Origin: Actinomycetospora succinea
Lineage (GTDB): Bacteria; Actinomycetota; Actinomycetes; Mycobacteriales; Pseudonocardiaceae
NCBI RefSeq assembly: GCF_004363095.1
Contig: NZ_SNYO01000001.1
Span: 1,178,001 to 1,242,000, forward strand
Direction of reading: 5' to 3'
Length of the DNA: 64,000 nt
In this document: piece after piece, positions 26,561 through 33,973 of the stretch
Layout of the letters: every line of letters starts with the position of its first letter
How positions within the stretch are numbered: the first letter of the stretch is position 1
Position numbers and translations under genes: made by a program
Notes under the pieces: generated by a model
The model's database searches: none
What the model saw: the letters and a program-made list of their open reading frames with translations, nothing else
What the model was told of the DNA's origin: nothing

Positions 26561-27385
26561 TCAGGAGAACCGGGCGATCGCCGCATACCCCCCGGTCGGG
26601 CGCTCGCCGGGGCTCGGCGTGGGCCAGTCGACGATGTCCACGAGGCCGGGCGCGACGAGCTCGCCGTCACCCAGGAGCTCCCGGATCGCGGCCCGCGACC
26701 GCAGCACGACCTCGGTCGCGCTGCCCCGGTAGCCGTCCTGGATGGCGCGCGTCCGCGCCGCCAGCTCCGGGTCGTCGTGGTCGGCGCTGCCGTGGCTCAT
26801 CACGTGCACGCTGCCGGGGCCCAGTGCCGCGCGGTAGCGGGCGAGGATCCCGGGCAGCGCGGCGTCGGGGACGAAGTGCAGGACCGCGACGGTGAGCAGC
26901 GCGACCGGACGGTCGAGGTCGAGCAGGTCGGCCACCCCGGGCGCGGCGAGCACCGCCTCCGGGTCGCGCATGTCGGCGCGGGTGACGCTGACGCCCTCGA
27001 TCCCGTCGATCACCTCGTGGGCGTGGGCGACCGCGACCGGCTCGAAGTCGACGTACGCGACGCGGGCGTCGGGCCGGTGGGCGAGCGCGATCTCGTGGAC
27101 GTTGCCCGCGGTCGGGACGCCGGAGCCGAGGTCGAGGAACTGCGTGATGCCCTGCGCGAGGCACCAGTCGACCGCGCGGCGCAGGTAGTCGCGGTTCGCG
27201 CGGCAGACGTAGGCCATGTCCGGGTTCTGCGTGAGGATCTTCGCGGCCTGCTCGCGGTCGACGGCGAAGTTGCAGGCCCCGCCCAGCAGGTAGTCGTAGA
27301 TGCGGGCGGCGTTGGCGCGGTCGAAGTCGATCCCGGCCTCCAGCGCCTGCTCGGCCTCGCGCCAGGTCCTGCCCGAATCCGTCAC
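26561..27385 (-). CDS. SAM-dependent methyltransferase of the DUF574 / Methyltransf_19 family
   Basis: 274 aa. The family signature is RANAARIYDYLLGGACNFAVDREQA near residue 22, then QFLDLGSGVPTAGNVHEIA (SAM motif I), VAYVDFEPVAVAHA and LLTVAVLHFVPD. These proteins are abundant in actinomycetes; substrates are mostly unknown. GTG start at 27385 lies inside the stop of the MFS exporter (GTGA overlap), so the two are coupled. This suggests methylation linked to export of a metabolite, which is inference. Confidence 0.85.
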   Translation of the reverse strand: MTDSGRTWREAEQALEAGIDFDRANAARIYDYLLGGACNFAVDREQAAKILTQNPDMAYVCRANRDYLRRAVDWCLAQGITQFLDLGSGVPTAGNVHEIALAHRPDARVAYVDFEPVAVAHAHEVIDGIEGVSVTRADMRDPEAVLAAPGVADLLDLDRPVALLTVAVLHFVPDAALPGILARYRAALGPGSVHVMSHGSADHDDPELAARTRAIQDGYRGSATEVVLRSRAAIRELLGDGELVAPGLVDIVDWPTPSPGERPTGGYAAIARFS

Positions 27386-28887
27386 GTCGCCCTCCCCGCC
27401 GCCTCCTGCGTGGGGACGACCTTCTCATCCCGGGCGGCCGGGCGGACCATCACGACGACGAGGATCGCGGCCAGCAGGGCGGCGACGCCGGCGACGGTGA
27501 AGACGGTGTCGAGCCCGGCGGGGAACGCGTCGCCGATGAGGGGCGCGAGGGCCGGGCGCCCGGCGACCACCCCGGGCGTGCCACCCCCGGCCACCGCGGC
27601 GGCGAGCCCGTCGGCGTCGGGAACCCCGGCCGACGTCAGCACGCCGGTGACCCGGCCGGTGAAGATCGTGCCGAGCACGGCGAGCCCGACGGCGAGGCCG
27701 AGCTGGCGGAAGGTGTTGACCGCGGCGCTGCCGACGCCGGCGCGCCACGGCGGCAGCACCGCGAGCGTGGCCGACACGAGGACCGGCGTCGCGAGGCCGA
27801 CCCCGAGACCGGCCACGACGAGAACGGGGACGAGCGCCCACGGTCCCGAGCCGGCGTCGACGACGGTCATGAGCAGCGCGCCGGCGCCGATGAGCGCCAG
27901 GCCGCCGCCGACCGGGCGGGCGGGGGAGCCGCCGTGCAGGAAGCGGCCGGCGAGCGCGGACACCGTGAACGCGGCGAGGCTCAGCGGCAGCGCGACCAGG
28001 CCCGCGCGGATCGGGGTGAGCCCGAGGACCGACTGCAGCCACAGCGACACCAGGGCGAGGTCGGCGAACGCGGCGGCGGAGAGCACCGCGGCCGCGACCA
28101 TCAGCGCGGTGAACGAGCGGTTCGCGAAGAGCGCGAGGTCGAGCATCGGCGCCTCGGTGCGGCGCTCGGCGACCACGAACACCGCCAGGGCGACGGCGGC
28201 GAGCGCCAGCGCGAGGACCGTCGGCGCCGCCGTCCAGCCCCGCTCGCCCGCGGACACGAGGCCCCAGACCAGGGCGCCCGAGGCGAGCGTGAACGTCCCC
28301 GCCCCGACGAGGTCGACACGGCCGACGGCCGCGGAGGATGACTCGGTGACCACGGCGAGGGTGAGCGCGACGGCGACCACGGCGACCGGGAGGTTGACGA
28401 GGAAGATCGCCCGCCAGCCCCAGGCCTCGGTGAGCAGGCCGCCGAGCAGCGGGCCGCACGCGGCGGCGAGCCCGTTGACCGCGCCCCAGATCCCGAACGC
28501 CGTGCCGCGGCGCGGACCGTGGTACGTCGCGGCGATGAGCGCCGCGGTCGTCGCGAACATCGCGGCGCCGCCGAGGCCCTGCGCGACCCGGGCGGCGACG
28601 AGCGCGCCCGCGGACGGCGCGAGCCCGCAAGCCAGCGACGACACCGCGAAGACGCCGAGACCCGCGAGGTAGAGCCGGCGCCGCCCGAAGCGGTCGGCGA
28701 GGGTGCCGGTGACCATGAGCAGCGCAGCCAGGGCGAGCGCGTACCCGTCGATCACCCACTGCAGGGACGAGAACGACGTCTCCAGCGACGTCGCGATGGG
28801 CGGCAGGGCGACGTTCACGATCGTGACGTCGACCAGGAGCATGAAGGTGCCCAGGCAGATCGCCACCAGGGGCCACCAGGGACGCAT
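27382..28887 (-). CDS. MFS exporter, DHA2 (14-helix) family
   Basis: Inner-membrane proton-coupled drug/metabolite exporter of 501 aa with about 14 hydrophobic helices. The first helix pair carries LLVDVTIVNVALPPI (motif D1-like), the loop after helix 2 reads GTLADRFGRRRLYLAG (motif A), and a later WGWRAIFLVNLPV marks helix 6 of the DHA2 group. Start ATG at 28887. It heads an operon with the DUF574 methyltransferase. The divergent Lrp-type regulator lies 109 bp away and is the likeliest controller. Confidence 0.92.
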   Translation of the reverse strand: MRPWWPLVAICLGTFMLLVDVTIVNVALPPIATSLETSFSSLQWVIDGYALALAALLMVTGTLADRFGRRRLYLAGLGVFAVSSLACGLAPSAGALVAARVAQGLGGAAMFATTAALIAATYHGPRRGTAFGIWGAVNGLAAACGPLLGGLLTEAWGWRAIFLVNLPVAVVAVALTLAVVTESSSAAVGRVDLVGAGTFTLASGALVWGLVSAGERGWTAAPTVLALALAAVALAVFVVAERRTEAPMLDLALFANRSFTALMVAAAVLSAAAFADLALVSLWLQSVLGLTPIRAGLVALPLSLAAFTVSALAGRFLHGGSPARPVGGGLALIGAGALLMTVVDAGSGPWALVPVLVVAGLGVGLATPVLVSATLAVLPPWRAGVGSAAVNTFRQLGLAVGLAVLGTIFTGRVTGVLTSAGVPDADGLAAAVAGGGTPGVVAGRPALAPLIGDAFPAGLDTVFTVAGVAALLAAILVVVMVRPAARDEKVVPTQEAAGRAT

Positions 28888-28963
28888 GGTCTCTCCTCGG
28901 GAAGCAGGGACGCTGCGACCATGTTCGACATCGCCTGACGCGTCGCCCGAGCCATGACGCCGT

Positions 28964-28981
28964 TGTCAGCGATCATCGACA
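28964..28981. promoter_or_regulatory. Possible Lrp-type site between exporter and regulator genes
   Basis: Interrupted palindrome TGTC-AGC-GATC-ATC-GACA (18 bp): the outer TGTC/GACA and central GATC are symmetric, the inner triplets are not. It lies in the divergent promoter gap, just before the AAGGAGG ribosome site (28984-28990) of the Lrp gene. Weak evidence. Confidence 0.3.
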
Positions 28982-28996
28982 TCAAGGAGGCCCGGG

Positions 28997-29962
28997 GTGA
29001 CGGAATTCGACGAGACGGACCGCGCCCTTGTGCACGCCCTGCAGATCGACGGGCGCGCGCCGTTCCGCCGCGTCGCCGAGGTCCTCGGGGTCTCCGACCA
29101 GACCGTCGCCCGCCGCTACGCCCGCCTGCGCTCGACCAGGGCGCTGCGCGTCGTCGGCGTCAGCGACCCCACCGTGGTCGGCGACGACCAGTGGCACGTA
29201 CGGCTGCGCTGCGCCCCGGACGCCAGCGTCGAGATCGCCGAGGCGCTGGCCCGCCGCCCGGACACCGCGTGGATCGGGCTGATCTCCGGCGGCACCGAGA
29301 TCGCCTGCTCGCTGCGGGGGCGCGGGGACGACGCCGACGAGATGCTGCTGCACCGCCTGCCGCGCACACCGCGCATCCTCGAGGTCAGCGCCCACGAGGT
29401 GCTGCACGTGTTCTACGGCGGCGCCCGCGAGCCGTTCACCAAGCAGGGCGCGCTGACCGACGACCAGGCAGCGGCCCTGCGCGAGCACCTGCCTGCACCG
29501 GCCCCGCCGCCGCGCCTGGACGACGTCGACCGCCGGCTGCTCGACCTCCTGCGCGTCGACGGCCGCGCGCCGGTCGAGGACATGGCGCGCACGTGCGGGA
29601 CGTCGGCGTCGACGGTCCGGCGCCGCCTGCACGACCTGCGCGCCGGCGGCCTGCTCTACCTCGACGTCGACGTGACGCCCGAGGTCATCGAGCTGCCGCT
29701 GCGCACGATGCTCTGGCTGACGGTCGCCCCGGCCCACCTCGAGGCCGCCGGCCGGGCGCTCGCCGCCCACCCGGAGGTCCCGTTCGCCGCGGCGATCGCG
29801 GGGCGGGCGAACATCTACGCCAGCGTCGCGAGCGCCGACGCCGCCGGGCTCTACCGCTACCTGACCACCCGCGTCGCCGACCTGCCCGGCGTCACGAGCG
29901 TCGAGACCGCGCCGGTGATCCGCACGGTCAAGGCGGCGCGCACGCAGTACCCGGTGCGCTGA
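28997..29962 (+). CDS. Double-length Lrp/AsnC-family regulator
   Basis: 321 aa built as two Lrp modules in one chain. The first HTH is at residues 5-50 (DRALVHALQIDGRAPFRRVAEVLGVSDQTVARR), then an AsnC ligand-binding part. The second HTH is near 178-222 (DRRLLDLLRVDGRAPVEDMARTCGTSASTVRRR), then a second ligand-binding part. Such double proteins occur in actinomycetes and usually respond to small metabolites. GTG 28997 follows AAGGAGG at 6 nt. Divergent from the MFS-methyltransferase operon, its likely target. Confidence 0.88.
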   Translation: MTEFDETDRALVHALQIDGRAPFRRVAEVLGVSDQTVARRYARLRSTRALRVVGVSDPTVVGDDQWHVRLRCAPDASVEIAEALARRPDTAWIGLISGGTEIACSLRGRGDDADEMLLHRLPRTPRILEVSAHEVLHVFYGGAREPFTKQGALTDDQAAALREHLPAPAPPPRLDDVDRRLLDLLRVDGRAPVEDMARTCGTSASTVRRRLHDLRAGGLLYLDVDVTPEVIELPLRTMLWLTVAPAHLEAAGRALAAHPEVPFAAAIAGRANIYASVASADAAGLYRYLTTRVADLPGVTSVETAPVIRTVKAARTQYPVR

Positions 29963-30025
29963 TCACGTCGACGCCTTTAGGGATCGGCCGGCGCGGCCAC
30001 ATGCCGACCCGCTCGAGACGGCTGG

Positions 30026-30727
30026 TCACCTCAGCGCGTCGACGAAGGTCGCGGCCGGGTCCTCGGTGCACACGACGCGGAAGCGGCACGCGTCGTCCCC
30101 CTGCGAGCGCAGCGTCGTGCGCTCGGCACGCAGGCCGCTGACCGCCGGATCGACCGCCCGCATCCAGGTGGCGTCCCACGCGCACATCACCGTCGTCACG
30201 TCGCCGACGCCGCGGCGGGCGAAGAAGTCGTGGAAGAAGCAGCGCTCGACCCGCATCTCGACCGCGTCCGCGTCGGGTCGCTCGACGCGGATGTCGACGG
30301 ACGCGCCGTGGCGCCCGGCTTCGGCGCGGCAGGCGGACTCGATCGCGCCGAGCGGGTCGTCGCGCCGGCCCGGGGCGCCGAACGTGACCTGGAACGGGCG
30401 GCGCAGGACCGACCCGAGGGCCTGGCGCAGGAACAGGACGGTGCGGCGGGCGTCGCCGTCGAAGACGTCGATCAGCGTCTCGTGGGCCGCCAGCACCGTC
30501 GCCGAGAGCGCCAGCATCCCCTCCGCCGGACCGTCGACCGGCAGCCCCGCGTCCTCCTCGCGGATCTCCTCGGCGCGCCGGCGGATCACCGCCAGCACGA
30601 AGGCGCGCCGGTCGGGGAATTCGCGCCGCAGCCAGGCGCCGATGGTGCTCAGCAGGTCGCGGGGCAGGGCCCGGCCCATCGTCCAGCGGCCCTCGAGCTC
30701 CCACAGCGTCGTCCGGGTCTCGTCCAC
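30026..30727 (-). CDS. L-2-amino-thiazoline-4-carboxylate hydrolase family protein
   Basis: 233 aa protein of the ATC-hydrolase family (named for an enzyme of L-cysteine formation from thiazoline). Visible segments are WELEGRWTMGRAL, MRVERCFFHDFFARRGVGDVTTVMCAWDATWM and DDACRFRVV, which contain the family Cys and His residues. GTG at 30727 follows GAGGTGG at about 4 nt. Family members beside redox enzymes often act on other amides or as binding proteins, so the substrate is open. Downstream of the Rieske gene on the same strand, with a hairpin between them. Confidence 0.75.
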   Translation of the reverse strand: MDETRTTLWELEGRWTMGRALPRDLLSTIGAWLRREFPDRRAFVLAVIRRRAEEIREEDAGLPVDGPAEGMLALSATVLAAHETLIDVFDGDARRTVLFLRQALGSVLRRPFQVTFGAPGRRDDPLGAIESACRAEAGRHGASVDIRVERPDADAVEMRVERCFFHDFFARRGVGDVTTVMCAWDATWMRAVDPAVSGLRAERTTLRSQGDDACRFRVVCTEDPAATFVDALR

Positions 30728-30782
30728 GTGACCACCTCGCCCCGTCGGGGGTCGACGATGAACCCGCGCGGGAGCGGCCGGA

Positions 30783-30801
30783 CTCACCCGGCGGGGGTGA
30801 G
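30783..30801 (-). terminator. Hairpin right after the Rieske ferredoxin stop
   Basis: CTCACCC and GGGTGAG, a perfect 7-bp stem with a CGGCG loop, directly beyond the stop codon (minus strand) of the Rieske ferredoxin gene. It could end or attenuate transcription before the ATC-hydrolase gene. Confidence 0.45.
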
Positions 30802-30802
30802 C

Positions 30803-31159
30803 TCAGTGGTACGGCTTGTGCGGGATCGCGGCGTCGTTCGTCTGCTGCTCGAAGTCGACCCAGATCGCGCCGTCCTCGATCTTGCAGGCGTAGGTCGGGA
30901 TCGGATCGACCGCGGGGACGCCCGTGGGCACGCCGGTGTGCAGGTCGAACCGGGAGTTGTGCGCCGGGCAGATCAGGGAGTCGTCCTCCTGGAGGTAGCC
31001 CTCGTTGAGCGGCTGCTGCTGGTGGGTGCACGTGTTGTGCACCGCGACCGCCTCGTCCTCGTAGAGCCGGACGACACAGATCGGCTCGCCACCCATGTGG
31101 CAGAGCATCATGTCGCCCTCCTCGAGCTGGTCGAGGTCGGCAACGGCTTCCCAGGCCAT
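30803..31159 (-). CDS. Rieske [2Fe-2S] ferredoxin
   Basis: 118 aa soluble electron carrier. The cluster ligands are clear: CTHQQQPL (C-x-H) near residue 44 and CPAHNSRFDL (C-x2-H) near 64, with GxP-type turns after. It resembles the ferredoxin component of ring-hydroxylating dioxygenases, but no oxygenase subunit is in the window. ATG 31159 follows GAGAGGAA. The DUF2231-Rieske membrane gene is 21 bp upstream on the same strand, so two Rieske proteins are made together. Confidence 0.92.
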   Translation of the reverse strand: MAWEAVADLDQLEEGDMMLCHMGGEPICVVRLYEDEAVAVHNTCTHQQQPLNEGYLQEDDSLICPAHNSRFDLHTGVPTGVPAVDPIPTYACKIEDGAIWVDFEQQTNDAAIPHKPYH

Positions 31160-31180
31160 GGTGGTGGTTCCTCTCGTGAA

Positions 31181-32107
31181 CTAACCGGACGACCGGCGCG
31201 ACCGGGGTGCCGGCGCGGAGCCGCGCACCTCGATCCAGCCGTTGCGCACGCGCGCGGGAAGAACGGGCTGGGGGTGGTGCGCCGGGCCGCGCACGATGCG
31301 GCCGTCGCGCAGGTCGAACACCGAGTAGTGCAGCGGGCAGGCGACGGTGCAGCCGTCGACCTCGCCGCGGTGCAGCAGGGCGCCGGCGTGGCTGCAGACG
31401 TCGTCGATGGCGTGGACCTCGCCGTCGCGGCGGAACAGCAGCACGTGGCGGCCCTCGACCTCGACGCCGGTGACCGCGCCGTCGGCGAGCTCGTCGTCGG
31501 CGACCGCCTTGACCCAGCGCTGCGGCCCGGTGTTGGTCGCGACCCGGTTGACCATCACCGCGCGGCCCTGGACGAGGTGCCCGCCGATGTAGGCCGCGGC
31601 CACGGTGACGGTGAGGCTCGCGGCGCCGAGGGCGCGGCCGGTGCGGCGGTGACCGGAGAGACGGGCGGCGAGGGAGACGCCCTGCAGGACGGTGCCCGCC
31701 CCGTTGAGCAGGCCGTGGAACAGCCCGACGCGCCGGTCCTCGTTGTCGCTGACGCTCCAGTCGGCGACGCCGGTGGCGGCCGTGGCGGCGGCCGCGGCGA
31801 TCCCGGCGGCGGAGAGCGTCGACGAGGGGTCGAGGCGCGCGCCGTCGGCCGGGACGTCCTGGCCCGCCATGTCGAGCAGCAGCGTCGCCGACCAGAACCC
31901 GATCGGGAGGTCGGACAGCGCAGGGTGCAGCGAGTGCCCCAGCCAGCGTCCGCCGTGCATCAGCTCGACGACGGGGTTGGCGCGGAACCGGTCGTAGACG
32001 GGGGCGACGGCCGCGGTCGCCTGGTCGTTCAGGCGCTGCAGCCACGGCCACCGGGTGATCTCCGCGACGGCGCGCTGGTGCCACGCCGTCGCTCCGGAGT
32101 CCGCCAT
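31181..32107 (-). CDS. DUF2231 membrane domain fused to a Rieske domain
   Basis: 308 aa. The first 180 residues are a DUF2231-like membrane part: LGHSLHPALSDLPIGFWSATLLLDM near residue 57 with His residues in the helix region, then three to four more hydrophobic helices. The C-terminal 100 residues are a Rieske [2Fe-2S] domain with VCSHAGALL (C-x-H) and CPLHYSVFDL (C-x2-H). So an iron-sulfur domain is tethered to a small membrane unit, probably as an electron-transfer device. Start ATG 32107. Divergent from the IclR gene. Confidence 0.85.
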   Translation of the reverse strand: MADSGATAWHQRAVAEITRWPWLQRLNDQATAAVAPVYDRFRANPVVELMHGGRWLGHSLHPALSDLPIGFWSATLLLDMAGQDVPADGARLDPSSTLSAAGIAAAAATAATGVADWSVSDNEDRRVGLFHGLLNGAGTVLQGVSLAARLSGHRRTGRALGAASLTVTVAAAYIGGHLVQGRAVMVNRVATNTGPQRWVKAVADDELADGAVTGVEVEGRHVLLFRRDGEVHAIDDVCSHAGALLHRGEVDGCTVACPLHYSVFDLRDGRIVRGPAHHPQPVLPARVRNGWIEVRGSAPAPRSRRSSG

Positions 32108-32187
32108 CCGTGCTCCCCTCCGTCCGTCCCGCGTGGAGGAGCCTGGCACCTCGTTGTGATCTCCGCCATATCCGTCGTGGACGAGAG

Positions 32188-32964
32188 GTGTCCCAGATCG
32201 GCACACTCGCGACGGTGGCGCGATCGTCGTCGGGGGAGTCCGTCCTCGAACGCGTCGTGCGCGTCCTCGAGGCGTTCACGCCGTCCGACCGGGCGCTGAC
32301 GGTCGGGGAGCTGTCGCGGCGGGCGGGGCTGCCGGCGGCGACCGGCTCGCGAATGGTGGCCGACATGGTCGAGCACGGGCTGCTCGCCCGGGACGCCGAC
32401 CGGCGCGTGCGGGTCGGCACCCGGCTCTGGGAGCTCGCGTCGCGGGCGTCGCCGACGCTCTCGCTGCGCGAGCTCGCCATGCCGGTGCTCGAGGAGCTGC
32501 ACGGCCACGTCGGCCACCACGTCCAGCTCGGGGTGCTCGACGGCGAGCAGGTGCTGTTCGTCGAGCGCCTGTCGGCCGACCAGGCGGTCATCAACTACAC
32601 GCGCATCGCCGCGCGCCTGCCCCTGCACGCGTCGTCGTCGGGCGAGGTCCTGCTGGCCCACGCCCCCGCCGACCTGCAGGAACAGGTGCTCGCGGGACCG
32701 CTGGCGCGGTTCACCCCGTTCACGATCACCGACCCGGCCGTGCTGCGCCGCCGGCTCGCCGACATCCGGCGCGACGGCTTCGTCGTGTGCTGCGGCTTCC
32801 TGCACCCCGAGGCGACGGGCATCGCGGTGCCGGTGCGCGACGAGCACCGGCAGGTCGCCGCCGCCGTCTCGGTGATCGTCCCCAACGACGAGCGCGCCCG
32901 GGACCACATCGCGCCGCTCGCCGCGGCGGCCCGGCGGATCGAGCAACGGCTGAGCGCCCCCTGA
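32188..32964 (+). CDS. IclR-family regulator
   Basis: 258 aa. Winged HTH at about residues 15-75 (SVLERVVRVLEAF, LTVGELSRRAGLPAATGSRMVADMV). The IclR effector domain follows, with HVGHHVQLGVLDGEQVLFVERL, LPLHASSSGEVLLAH and the TGIAVPVRDEHRQVAAAVSV region. GTG 32188 is my start; GTG 32215 is an alternative nine codons later. It precedes the reductase and P450 genes on the same strand and is divergent from the Rieske cluster, so it probably controls both. An inverted repeat follows its stop codon. Confidence 0.88.
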   Translation: MSQIGTLATVARSSSGESVLERVVRVLEAFTPSDRALTVGELSRRAGLPAATGSRMVADMVEHGLLARDADRRVRVGTRLWELASRASPTLSLRELAMPVLEELHGHVGHHVQLGVLDGEQVLFVERLSADQAVINYTRIAARLPLHASSSGEVLLAHAPADLQEQVLAGPLARFTPFTITDPAVLRRRLADIRRDGFVVCCGFLHPEATGIAVPVRDEHRQVAAAVSVIVPNDERARDHIAPLAAAARRIEQRLSAP

Positions 32965-32971
32965 CGGCCTG

Positions 32972-32984
32972 CCCATTGAATGGG
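32972..32984. promoter_or_regulatory. Perfect inverted repeat before the reductase gene
   Basis: CCCATT-G-AATGGG, 6-bp perfect arms with one central base, 5 bp after the IclR stop and 44 bp before the reductase ATG. Size and place fit an IclR operator for the reductase-P450 pair. Confidence 0.45.
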
Positions 32985-33028
32985 ATCGCCGTTCCGGGTC
33001 CTGCCGGCCGCGCCGCATCCTCCCCGGC

Positions 33029-33964
33029 ATGGACCGGCTCGTCGTGCAGGGAAAGACGCAGGTGGCGGAGGGCGTCGTCGCGCTGGTGCTCGCGCGCCCC
33101 GACGGCGGGCGCCTGCCCGACTGGGCGCCCGGCGCCCACGTCGACCTGACCCTCGCGTCCGGCGCCACCCGCCAGTACTCGCTGTGCGGCGACCGGTGGG
33201 ACGCGCACACCTACCGCGTCGCGGTGCTGCGCGAGCCCGACGGCCGCGGCGGCTCGGCGTACGTGCACGACGAGCTGGCCGTCGGCGACACCGTCGGGTT
33301 CGGCGGGCCGCGCAACCACTTCGCGCTCGTGCCGTCGACGCGCTACCTGTTCGTCGCGGGCGGCATCGGGATCACGCCGCTGCTGCCGATGGTGCACCAG
33401 GCCGACCTCGTCGGCGCGGACTGGGCGCTGCTCTACGGCGGGCGCTCGCGGGGCACGATGGCCTTCGCCGACGAGCTCGCGCGCCATGGCGACCGGGTCA
33501 CCGTGCACCCCCAGGACGAGGGCGGGCTGCTGCCGCTCGCGGCGTTCGTCGCCGGTGCCGACGAGGGGACCGTCGTCTACTGCTGCGGCCCGGCGCCCCT
33601 GCTGGCGGCGATCGAGGACGCCACGGCGCACCGGCCCCGCCACCTGCTGCGCACCGAGCGCTTCGTCGCCGCCGACCTCGGCGCCCCGGTGCGCGACGAG
33701 CCGTTCGTCCTCGAGCTCGCCCGCTCCGGCGCCACCGTCACCGTCGGCCCGGAGCTCTCGGTGCTCGAGGCGGCCCGGCGGGCGGGGGCCACCGCGCTGT
33801 CCTCGTGCGAGCAGGGCACGTGCGGCACGTGCGAGACGCCGGTGCTCGCCGGCGTGCCCGACCACCGCGACTCGATCCTCGCCGACCACGAGCGCGCCGC
33901 CGGGGACTGCCTGTTCCCCTGCGTCTCGCGCTCGTGCACCGACCGCCTCGTGCTGGACCTGTAG
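33029..33964 (+). CDS. VanB/phthalate-type oxygenase reductase
   Basis: 311 aa NAD(P)H:acceptor reductase with three domains in the order flavin, NAD, [2Fe-2S]. The flavin motif is RQYSLCGD near residue 48, the NAD motif is VAGGIGITPLLPM near 110 with a late YCCGPAPLL, and the plant-type ferredoxin cluster is SSCEQGTCGTCETP near 265 with its last Cys in CLFPC. It should pass electrons one by one to the P450 encoded 9 bp downstream. This pair is like the split form of P450-PFOR fusions (CYP116 type). Start ATG 33029. Confidence 0.92.
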   Translation: MDRLVVQGKTQVAEGVVALVLARPDGGRLPDWAPGAHVDLTLASGATRQYSLCGDRWDAHTYRVAVLREPDGRGGSAYVHDELAVGDTVGFGGPRNHFALVPSTRYLFVAGGIGITPLLPMVHQADLVGADWALLYGGRSRGTMAFADELARHGDRVTVHPQDEGGLLPLAAFVAGADEGTVVYCCGPAPLLAAIEDATAHRPRHLLRTERFVAADLGAPVRDEPFVLELARSGATVTVGPELSVLEAARRAGATALSSCEQGTCGTCETPVLAGVPDHRDSILADHERAAGDCLFPCVSRSCTDRLVLDL

Positions 33965-33973
33965 GAGCCCGCG

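Noticed and set aside
26777-28672. Long plus-strand open frame over the methyltransferase and exporter genes
   Set aside because: Compositional shadow; Thr/Ala/Arg-rich with no domain, and it would cover two well-supported genes.
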